The notes beneath the pieces were generated by a model. The model was given only the letters and a program-made list of their open reading frames with translations, was not told the DNA's origin and made no database searches. Below, one piece after another: positions 18,101-24,632 of a stretch of DNA of 64,000 nucleotides. Source of the DNA: Kribbella antiqua (GTDB lineage Bacteria > Actinomycetota > Actinomycetes > Propionibacteriales > Kribbellaceae). Location: contig NZ_SLWR01000003.1 in the NCBI RefSeq assembly GCF_004345665.1, forward strand, positions 62,001-126,000. Reading direction: 5' to 3'. The translations under genes were made by a program, and so were the position numbers. Positions within the stretch are counted from its first letter, which is position 1; the number at the start of each line of letters is the position of its first letter.

Positions 18101-18486
18101 TCCACCACACTCGCGCGGCCGAACTCGCGCAGCAGTTCGGCATCCTCCGGGTTGCTCAGCCGCACGCTGGTGAAGGCGACATTGGCAATCTGCGCGACCA
18201 GCCAGAGCGCCTCGAAGACCCACAGCACCCAGAGCAGCGCGGCTCGCTTGCCGCGCAGCAGCGCGCTGCCGACGACGGCCAGGTAGACGGCGGAGAAGAA
18301 GGTGTGCCCGGCCGGGATGCCGACGAAGTCGAAGGCCTGATCGACCCGTCGTACGTACGCCGGCGCGAACAGATGCAGCGGGATCGCGAGGAACGACCAG
18401 ACCGAGGCCGCCACCACGACACGTCCGACCCAGACAGCAGCACGCTGCTGCCACTCGGGAATCGACTCCTGCTGTTCGGACCGCAC
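15130..18486 (-). CDS. lysX: Bifunctional lysyl-tRNA synthetase / lysylphosphatidylglycerol synthase (LysX)
   Basis: 1118 aa in three parts. Residues 1-250 hold about six transmembrane helices. Residues about 260-600 form the DUF2156-type LPG synthase domain, and residues about 640-1118 a full class II lysyl-tRNA synthetase with OB fold (VSVTGRVMRMRDHGGLAF), motif 2 (FRNEGADATHNPEFT) and motif 3 (GGLGIGVDRVMMMLTG). It charges tRNA-Lys and moves lysine to phosphatidylglycerol, lowering membrane negative charge and protecting against cationic peptides, as known for mycobacterial LysX. GTG 18486 is chosen over TTG 18489; neither has a strong ribosome site. The 3' end overlaps the convergent aryl-AMP ligase by 4 bp. 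Confidence 0.93.
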   Translation of the reverse strand: MRSEQQESIPEWQQRAAVWVGRVVVAASVWSFLAIPLHLFAPAYVRRVDQAFDFVGIPAGHTFFSAVYLAVVGSALLRGKRAALLWVLWVFEALWLVAQIANVAFTSVRLSNPEDAELLREFGRASVVDLEWAIAQVVVVAAIIVLLWKIRAAFPARLAPGTRRLAVGSLVLGLMISAAVSITLTQIFPRTLSGQREKVGWAIIAALGQSRSKMGGHEGHGWIGLSVGAISAASLVIAFAIFLRSVRRVRYLTQTEELETRRLLLLYGERDSLGYFATRRDKAVIFSPGNDAAIAYRVVNGVSLASGDPLGDPAAWPAAIQRWLAEARTYGWSPAVLSASEEAAHAYVDAGLRALAMGDEAIIDVADFTLEGRTMRPVRQAVTRVQRAGYHAEVVRQGDLSPEVLAEYVQLAERWRGGQTERGFSMALGRLGDQADARCVMVIARDADGAVRGLLSFVPWGVRGVSLDLMRRDSESVNGLMEFMVTSLVDACGDLGVHRISLNFAMFREIFSDAERVGAGPVLRLTNALLTTASRFWQLESLYLSNAKYLPRWSPRLICYSRGASLAQVLLAAGTAEGFLPAPRPWTRVDSVETAERHAIRAADGGGFASAVRAQEQELLRPALPDRKLTEQEQIRRAKLAALVAAGIDPYPVSVPRTETLERIRELHPNLPPDHHTGQTVSVTGRVMRMRDHGGLAFTQLQDGLSQLQVMLTAETCGDTALDQWRRFVDIGDHVSITGEVVTTRRGELSIAATDWLMAAKCLHPLPDKRKGFTDPEARVRQRHLDLVMNPETLRMMQHRSTAVRALRNGFESRGFIEVETPMLQAVHGGANARPFVTHINAYDTDLFLRIAPELFLKRLSVGGLGKVFELNRNFRNEGADATHNPEFTSVEAYQPYADYHVMRELTRELLIETATAVFGKPVVQRPDGEIDISGDWPVITVHDAVGQATGTTIDADTPAERLRELCAEHGVHTTFELTAGELVLELYDELVEPTTTVPTFYTDFPLETSPLTRTHRTEPRLAERWDLVAFGAEIGTAYSELVDPIEQRRRLTEQSLKAAAGDPEAMSLDEDFLSALEYAMPPTGGLGIGVDRVMMMLTGQNIRATLAFPFVRPAPRD

Positions 18487-18595
18487 CAAGCGATCATCCC
18501 ACTTGTCCTCGGAGGTTCCGGTGGACCTAGCACTACCGAGACGGTGTACCTGAAGCGACAGTCAAATGCTTGGCCTCTGTGCGAGGCTGACGGGC

Positions 18596-19249
18596 ATGGT
18601 CGCCGTCCCGTATCGCCTGATGCGTAACGTGATGATCGCCGCGGGGGTGCTGTACTGCAGTCTGCTCCTGGAGATCGCGGCCGGATTCCCGCTCAACGTG
18701 CACTACTCGTTCCTCAGCGAACTCGGTGCCCGCGACCAGCCGACTTCGCCGTACGCGCGGGCGATGGACCTGGGTGCGAGCGTGCTCCTGCTGCTGGCCG
18801 CGATCCTTGGCCGGCCGGCCGCTCGGATGAACCGGGAGGTCGCCGGATTACTGATCAGTGCGGCGGTTTTCGGCGCCGGAACGCTGTTCGACTCGTTCTC
18901 CCCGATGGACTGCGCGCCGTCGGCCAACCCGTCCTGCCACGACTCCGGCACCGCCGCGCTGCTCCACGAGATCACGTCGACCATCGCCGGCGTTGGCAGC
19001 GTCGTCATGGGCATCTTCGCGCTCCTGGTCCTCGGCCGCCTGGGCTGGGGCGGCCCATGGAGCCGCGTGCTCGCGGCATCCGCGGCCGGTGTCGCGGTGA
19101 CCCAGGCGTGGCTCGGGATCGAGACCGGTCTCGAAGTGTTCACCGGCGACTTGCACCCGCCAGGCATCCTCCAGCGCGTTTCAGTCCTGCTGACATGCCT
19201 AATGTTGGCGACAGCCCTACCCGGCCTCAGGCAAGCTTTCCTTCGATGA
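18596..19249 (+). CDS. DUF998 family membrane protein
   Basis: 217 aa with six hydrophobic segments (near residues 8-28, 55-75, 83-100, 128-150, 160-180 and 193-210) and the family-typical YSFLSELGARDQ in the first loop and FDSFSPMDCAP in the third. DUF998 proteins are integral membrane proteins with no settled function. ATG 18596 starts right before the first helix; an upstream in-frame start adds only ten unlike residues. The stop overlaps the next gene's ATG (ATGA), so the pair is translationally coupled. Confidence 0.72.
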   Translation: MVAVPYRLMRNVMIAAGVLYCSLLLEIAAGFPLNVHYSFLSELGARDQPTSPYARAMDLGASVLLLLAAILGRPAARMNREVAGLLISAAVFGAGTLFDSFSPMDCAPSANPSCHDSGTAALLHEITSTIAGVGSVVMGIFALLVLGRLGWGGPWSRVLAASAAGVAVTQAWLGIETGLEVFTGDLHPPGILQRVSVLLTCLMLATALPGLRQAFLR

Positions 19250-19986
19250 CAACTACCTGGATCGTGTTGCCTGGGCTGGCTGAGACTCCGGAGGAGTTCG
19301 GCCGGGTCGTCGAGCTGCTGCCGGGGCTCGATCTGCGGGTGATCGATCCGTGGCGTACGCCGATCACGTCAACGGTCGACGAGTTGCGTACGGCGGCCGG
19401 AGTCGCGCCCGAGGCGGAGATCGGGCTGATCGGCCACTCCATCGGCGGCCTCGCGGCCCTGCGATGGGCGCTGACCCGGCCGCTGGAAGTGACCCGGCTC
19501 GTGCTCGTCGACACGAGCCTGACCTCGGAGACGGGCTTCCGATGGCTGTATCCGGGCACGCGCGCTGACCGGGCGATCCGGGCATTCCTGCGCTTCCTGG
19601 GCCGGATCGGCCTGCCGCAGTTGCTGGGCACCGCGCTACGACGCCTGTTCGTCCGCATCGGCAGCAGGTCGAACCACGACCTGTTGTCCAAGGCAACCGC
19701 GAAGGAGCGGTACGGCGCCGCGCTGTCGTGGCTGCTGTTCTGGGACGAGCTGGCGAACAGCTGGGAGCTGGCCGCCGAGGTCGGCAAGCTGGTCACCGAA
19801 CTGGTCTCGCCCACGACCCTGCTGGTGGCGACCGGCGGCAGCTCCCGCTTCACCGCCAACCGCTGGCTCGCCTGTCAGCAACGCCTGGCTGACGCCCTCC
19901 ACGGCACGGTCGAGGTCCTCCCCGACTCAGCCCACCTCATGCACCTGGATCGCCCAGACGCAATCGCCACCGCCGTCCGCGGCTAG
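19246..19986 (+). CDS. Alpha/beta-fold hydrolase
   Basis: 246 aa with the nucleophile elbow GHSIGG (Ser65), the short strand-1 motif WIVLPGLAETP and a likely catalytic His in DSAHLMHLDRPDA at the C-terminus. A helical insert after residue 90 could be a substrate lid. Translation is coupled to the DUF998 gene through ATGA, so the two may act together at the membrane. Substrate unknown. The 3' end overlaps the convergent ROK gene by 4 bp. Confidence 0.8.
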   Translation: MTTTWIVLPGLAETPEEFGRVVELLPGLDLRVIDPWRTPITSTVDELRTAAGVAPEAEIGLIGHSIGGLAALRWALTRPLEVTRLVLVDTSLTSETGFRWLYPGTRADRAIRAFLRFLGRIGLPQLLGTALRRLFVRIGSRSNHDLLSKATAKERYGAALSWLLFWDELANSWELAAEVGKLVTELVSPTTLLVATGGSSRFTANRWLACQQRLADALHGTVEVLPDSAHLMHLDRPDAIATAVRG

Positions 19987-21209
19987 GCAGTGCTGGTCAG
20001 CGCTGGGGTCGGGAGCTTGCGCTGCCAGACCTCGTCGAGTGCCATGCGCATGGCTCCCGTGACCACCGCGTCCTCAGCCAGAGCGGACAGCTCCAGCTTC
20101 GGCTGGTTCAGCGTGAGCATCCGCAGTTGGTCCGAGATGGCATCCAGCAGTACGGCGCCCGCACGGGCCACGCCGCCACCGATCACGACCGCCGTCGGGT
20201 CCAGCACCAGTACGGCGGGAGCCAGAGCCCGGGCGAAGTCGCGCGCCACCTGCTGTACGACGGCCTGAGCCACCGGGTCACGCTCTGCCGCGGCGGCGAA
20301 CACATCCGCCGTGTCCAATTGCTCGCCACCCAGCTCGGCCAGGCGGGAGTCGGGGCTGTCGAGTGCAGCCTGGCGGCCGAGCGCCGCAATGGCCTCCGAG
20401 CCGACTGCACGCTCCAGAGGCCCCCGGCTGTCCTCGGGGTTGATCACGTCGTCGGGCGCGGTCGCGATGAAGCCGATCTCACCAGCCGCGCCGGTGCCCC
20501 GGTGCAGCCGTCCGTCGATCACGATGCCGGCACCCAGCCGCTCACCCCACTGGACCGCCAGCAGCGTGCCGGTGCCACCGCGGGCGGCAGCGATGGCCAG
20601 CGCGGCCAGGTTGGCGTCGTTGTCGAGCATGACCGGGCAGTCGAGCAGACTGCGGACATGCTTGGTCAGGTCGATTGCAGACCAGCCCGGAACGCTCGGG
20701 ACCAGCTGGACCCGGCCGGTGTGCTCGTCCACGATGCCAGGGCTGGCGGCGACCGCTGCCGCGATGTCCTCAGCCCGTACGTCGGCCTCCGCCAGAGCCT
20801 CGGTGATCACCTCACTGATGACTCCCAGCAACTCCTGCGCGCTCCAGCCCGGCCCAGAGCGTCGTACCAGGGCGAGCTTGCGGCCGGCCAGGTCGGAGAC
20901 GCCGACGGTCACCCGGTGCGGGCCGACGTCCAGGCCGAGCACCGGCGCGGCGCGGCCCCGGAGGGAGACGCGGATGGCCGGGCGGCCGAGCGAGCGGTCC
21001 GCGGAGTCCGGGCCGTGCTGCTGGAGCCAGCCGGCGTCCAGCAGCTCGTCGACGGCTTGCGCCACGGTCGGTCTGGCCAGGCCGGTCCGCTCGACCAGTT
21101 CGGCGACGCGCAGTGGTGCGGGCGCGGAGCGGCGTACCGCGTCCAGGACCGCGGCGACGTTGATCCGGCGCAGCATCGTCGTGCCGCCGCCGACCGTTCC
21201 CTTGCTCAT
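19983..21209 (-). CDS. ROK family transcriptional regulator
   Basis: 408 aa. The N-terminal winged helix (LRVAELVERTGLARPTVAQA, around residues 30-50) is followed by a ROK kinase-like domain with the ATP-loop remnant VLGLDVGPHRVTVGVSD. The usual ROK zinc motif CXCGXXGC is not visible: where it should follow the GHI-like loop the protein reads DSRGPLERAVGSEAI. The protein is thus a divergent ROK repressor that may not bind zinc. Its ligand is probably a sugar or sugar phosphate. ATG 21209 has AAGGGG upstream; GTG 21230 also fits, with TAGGAT 6 nt before it. A dyad GAAAGC/GCGTTC at 21246-21259 could be an autoregulatory operator. Confidence 0.83.
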   Translation of the reverse strand: MSKGTVGGGTTMLRRINVAAVLDAVRRSAPAPLRVAELVERTGLARPTVAQAVDELLDAGWLQQHGPDSADRSLGRPAIRVSLRGRAAPVLGLDVGPHRVTVGVSDLAGRKLALVRRSGPGWSAQELLGVISEVITEALAEADVRAEDIAAAVAASPGIVDEHTGRVQLVPSVPGWSAIDLTKHVRSLLDCPVMLDNDANLAALAIAAARGGTGTLLAVQWGERLGAGIVIDGRLHRGTGAAGEIGFIATAPDDVINPEDSRGPLERAVGSEAIAALGRQAALDSPDSRLAELGGEQLDTADVFAAAAERDPVAQAVVQQVARDFARALAPAVLVLDPTAVVIGGGVARAGAVLLDAISDQLRMLTLNQPKLELSALAEDAVVTGAMRMALDEVWQRKLPTPALTSTA

Positions 21210-21378
21210 GTCCGACCCCTTGCCTGCCACTCGCCTATCCTAATAGAAAGCGAGCGTTCATAACTTACATTTGCCTGGCGCACCGGCGGGCGGTTACCGA
21301 CAGCGTGAGTCGACAACTATCACCCTCCGGTCATCGCACGTCCCAGCACACGCATCAGGTCCGGAATCGGACCAGCGG

Positions 21379-24303
21379 TCAGTCCGCCAGAACGGTCCGG
21401 GCGAAACTGCTCAAGGCCTCCCGATCCGGTTGCTGGGTCTTGGTCATCAGGCTGGCCACATGCTTCTCCACGGTCCGCGGGGAGATGTGCAGCCGGGACG
21501 CGATCGACTTGTTGCCGATCCGGTCCACCAGCAGCCGGCAGACCTCGTACTCGCGGGTGGTGATCCCGAGCTGGCGCAGATGCGCGGGCACCTGCTCGCT
21601 GCCGATCCGCCGCTGCTGCACCGTCGCACCGAGCTGACGCAGCAGGCTCCGGCACGCACTCGCTACAGCCGGGATCTCCGCGTTGTGGAAGTAGTCCTCC
21701 GCCTGCCGCAGCCAGGCGACCGGCTCACCCCACCCGTCGGCGTGCGCAGGCTCCGCCACCATCCGCAGCCCCAAGTGGCGGGCCATCGGGTAGAGCGACG
21801 CCGTCTCCAGCGCCTCCAGCATTTTGGCGTTGGCTGCCTCCACCTGACCGTCCCGTCCGAGCAGTACGGCGTGTGCCAGCTGCACGAACTGCTTGTTCCA
21901 CCGCATCCCACTGGCCGCGGCCGCGGTGATCGCCTCGAAGTGTGCCCAGCCGTTGCGACCGGACAGCACTCCGAGCAGGAGGCCCAGCCCGTACTTACCC
22001 GACGTGTGCAGTGTCGTCGGGTTCTGAGCGTCGTACGCGAGGGCTTGCGCCATCTCGGAGTCGGCCAGTTCGCGGTTCTCCTCCAGCAGCGCACAGAACG
22101 TCCGGGCCAGCCCGTAGGAGTACGGGAGCTCGTACGACGCTCGCTCGCCACCCCAGTTGGCCGCCTCCGCCAGCGTCGCCTCCATCGCCGTACGACGGCC
22201 TTGGTGTGCTTCGAGGATCGCCTTCGTGGAGAGGAAGTACGTCGCCGAGCGGCCGAGCCGGAGGCGCCGGGTCACCTCCAGGCACTCGTCGATGAGAACC
22301 CTCGCCTTGTCGTACTCGGACCGCAGGATCGCCTGCTGGCCGAGGATCCCGTCGACCTCGTAGGCCAGGGGGATGGCACCGATCCGCAGCGCCTGCTGCC
22401 GGGCCCGCTCCAACTCGACGATGCTTCCTCCTGCCAGGCAGATCGTGCCGGCCTGGAAGATGTGCGAGCACACCCGCTGGAAGGTCATGTTGTGCTCTTC
22501 GGCCACCAGCCGGGCGCGGTGGAAGTAGTCGATCGACCGATCGAGGTCGTGCTCGCGGGACAGGATGCCGAGCAGTTGCAGCGCGTCACAGGCGACCGCG
22601 GGCAGCTTGGCCCGTTCGGCGGCCTCGGCGGCCCGGGTGGCGAGCTCGGTGGCGGCCTTGAGCCGGCCGGGACTTGTGCGGGCCAGCTCGAGGTGTGCGG
22701 CGATAGCGTCCACCGGCGCCAGGTCCGCGTCGCCGGCGTCGACACCGAGCAGCGTCCGCGCCGTTGCGACCTGCGTCAGGGCTGCCGACCAGCGGCCGGC
22801 CATGTGTTCGAGGTTGGCCAGCTGGACGTGCAATGCGGCGACCTTGCGGCTGTCCAGGTTGCGGTTGGCCATGTCTTCGATCGTCGCCGCGTGCTCGGCG
22901 CTGTTCTCGAACTGGCCGGTCTCGCTCAGTGCTATCAGCAACGACCCCAGCACCTCAGCTCGATGCGTGCTGTCGGCTTCCCCGGCCAGCAAGGCGTTGG
23001 CGCGCTCCAGCAGCTTGACCGCCGATCCCATCGCCCCCTCGTCGAAGGACCGTCGCCCGGCCGTCGCGAAGAGCCGGCCGGCCCGGCCCTTGTCCCCACC
23101 GGTCTCGGCGAGCTCGGCCACCATCGGGCACCACTCACCCGGCAGCCCGGGGTGCAGCTCCTCGATCGCGTCCGCACAGCGTCTCGCGAGTGTGGCCCGC
23201 TCGGTCGGCGTCAGCCCGGCAAGCAACGCGTCAGCGGTCAGCGGATGCCGGAACGCGTACCAGTCCGGCACCGGCTCGTCGGGCCCCACCAGCTGCGCAG
23301 CAAGCCCGGCCCGCAGTGTGGCCAGCAGCAACCGTTCGTCAGTCCCAGTCGCCTTCCGTACGACGCTCAGCGGGAACCGGTGCCCGATCACAGCCGCCAA
23401 CACGAGCAGGTCACGTGACTGTGGCCCCAGCTGGTCAGTCCGGCTACTGATGCTGCGTACGACGGCTGCGGGCACACCGGTCTGCAGACCGTCGACGACC
23501 TGAACACTGCCGTCAGGCTTGGACAGCAGCTGCCCTGACCGCGTGGCCTCTTGCAGCAATTCCTCAACAATAAAAGGGACTCCGGCGCTGTCCTGCCACA
23601 GCCTGTCGACCAGATGGTCGGGTACGCCGCTCACCGGGACTTCGAGACAGCCGGAAGCGAGCTCACCAACCTCGGCCCGGTCCAGCGGCTGCAGCTCGAT
23701 CAGCGCAGCCGAGCCACGCTGTGCGGACAGTCTGGCGAGTTCAAGCGCCGCACACGTCTCCGACCGCAGCGTCGCGACCAGCGTGATCGGCTGCTCGTCC
23801 AGGTTGTCGAGCAGGTACTCGATGACGGCCAGCGTCTCGGGGTCGGACCCGTGCAGATCCTCCAGCACCAGCAGGCATCCACGGTCCTTGCCGACCAGTG
23901 CCAGCAACCGCAGTACGGCCTCACCCAGTACGACGGCCGACGTCGCCGTGTCATGCGCCGTACCGTCGTCCCAGTCGGGGACCAGGCGCCCGAGCACCTG
24001 CCGGTAAGGACCGAGGCCGTCGGCGGCGGGCATCTCGCCCCGGCGGATCAGCGACAGCAGAGCCTCGGTGAACGGGCGGAACGCGACCATGGTGCCGATG
24101 GCTCCGACCCGGCCGCGCAGGGTCGCCATGCCGCTGTCGATCGCCCGGGTGGTGGCGACGCCGGCCAGCCGGCTCTTACCGATTCCGGGCTCGCCGACCA
24201 GGAAGACCGCACCTCCGTGACCGCCTGCGGCCGAGGCCAGCAGGCGGTGGAGATGATCGATCTCCCGGTCTCTGCCGACCACTCTGGGCGCACGGGTCTG
24301 CAT
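21379..24303 (-). CDS. LAL-type LuxR family regulator (AAA ATPase plus C-terminal HTH)
   Basis: 974 aa. The N-terminal ATPase has Walker A GEPGIGKSRLAG (about residues 35-46) and Walker B CLLVLEDLHGSD. A long TPR-like helical middle follows, then a LuxR helix-turn-helix at the C-terminus (GITTREYEVCRLLVDRIGNK, ASRLHISPRTVEKHVASL). Large ATP-binding LuxR regulators often activate natural product clusters. It lies directly downstream of the LanM/peptide operon on the same strand, about 110 bp away with a hairpin between, so it is a good candidate regulator of that cluster. ATG 24303 chosen; a TTG three codons upstream is less likely. Confidence 0.88.
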   Translation of the reverse strand: MQTRAPRVVGRDREIDHLHRLLASAAGGHGGAVFLVGEPGIGKSRLAGVATTRAIDSGMATLRGRVGAIGTMVAFRPFTEALLSLIRRGEMPAADGLGPYRQVLGRLVPDWDDGTAHDTATSAVVLGEAVLRLLALVGKDRGCLLVLEDLHGSDPETLAVIEYLLDNLDEQPITLVATLRSETCAALELARLSAQRGSAALIELQPLDRAEVGELASGCLEVPVSGVPDHLVDRLWQDSAGVPFIVEELLQEATRSGQLLSKPDGSVQVVDGLQTGVPAAVVRSISSRTDQLGPQSRDLLVLAAVIGHRFPLSVVRKATGTDERLLLATLRAGLAAQLVGPDEPVPDWYAFRHPLTADALLAGLTPTERATLARRCADAIEELHPGLPGEWCPMVAELAETGGDKGRAGRLFATAGRRSFDEGAMGSAVKLLERANALLAGEADSTHRAEVLGSLLIALSETGQFENSAEHAATIEDMANRNLDSRKVAALHVQLANLEHMAGRWSAALTQVATARTLLGVDAGDADLAPVDAIAAHLELARTSPGRLKAATELATRAAEAAERAKLPAVACDALQLLGILSREHDLDRSIDYFHRARLVAEEHNMTFQRVCSHIFQAGTICLAGGSIVELERARQQALRIGAIPLAYEVDGILGQQAILRSEYDKARVLIDECLEVTRRLRLGRSATYFLSTKAILEAHQGRRTAMEATLAEAANWGGERASYELPYSYGLARTFCALLEENRELADSEMAQALAYDAQNPTTLHTSGKYGLGLLLGVLSGRNGWAHFEAITAAAASGMRWNKQFVQLAHAVLLGRDGQVEAANAKMLEALETASLYPMARHLGLRMVAEPAHADGWGEPVAWLRQAEDYFHNAEIPAVASACRSLLRQLGATVQQRRIGSEQVPAHLRQLGITTREYEVCRLLVDRIGNKSIASRLHISPRTVEKHVASLMTKTQQPDREALSSFARTVLAD

Positions 24304-24343
24304 GCTTGCCAACTTTAACGACGTCTGGCTTATACCGCAGCGA

Positions 24344-24394
24344 ATCGGCGGGGCCTCCCGGCCACCCCCCAGTGGACCGGACGACCCCGCCGAT
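24344..24394. terminator. Hairpin between the lanthipeptide operon and the LAL regulator
   Basis: A perfect 10-bp G+C-rich inverted repeat (ATCGGCGGGG / CCCCGCCGAT) with a 31-nt spacer that itself holds G/C blocks. It lies about 20 bp after the stop of the 72-aa peptide gene. No U tract; could act as terminator or 3' stabiliser. Confidence 0.55.
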
Positions 24395-24413
24395 CAAACG
24401 TTTGCCGGGCCGG

Positions 24414-24632
24414 TCAGGACTCGATCGTCGGCCAGGTGCTGCTGTAATCGGTGGCTGCGACCGCGATGGCGAACGCGCTCATCCCGACGGTGCCGACCAG
24501 GGCCATCGCCCGGGCGCCGACCTTGTTGCGCTTCGGCAGCGTGATCGGGCCGATCGGGTCGATGCCGTCGGTCTGCGGCTCGGCGTCGTACTTGCCATCC
24601 TGGTCCTGCGCAGTGTGGTGCTGGGCGGTCAT
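24414..24632 (-). CDS. Cysteine-free 72-aa peptide coupled to LanM (candidate RiPP precursor)
   Basis: 72 aa, starting at ATG 24632 that overlaps the lanM stop (ATGA), with GGGAGA upstream. Residues 1-36 are polar and acidic (leader-like, ending ITLPKRNK), residues about 38-60 form a hydrophobic Ala/Val/Met-rich helix, and the tail is TDYSSTWPTIES. The position directly after lanM is where a precursor gene is expected. The peptide contains no Cys at all, so thioether rings cannot form on it, although the tail has six Ser/Thr that LanM could dehydrate. Alternatively it is a small membrane or immunity peptide and the true precursor lies elsewhere. The coding call is firm, the role tentative. 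Confidence 0.7.
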   Translation of the reverse strand: MTAQHHTAQDQDGKYDAEPQTDGIDPIGPITLPKRNKVGARAMALVGTVGMSAFAIAVAATDYSSTWPTIES

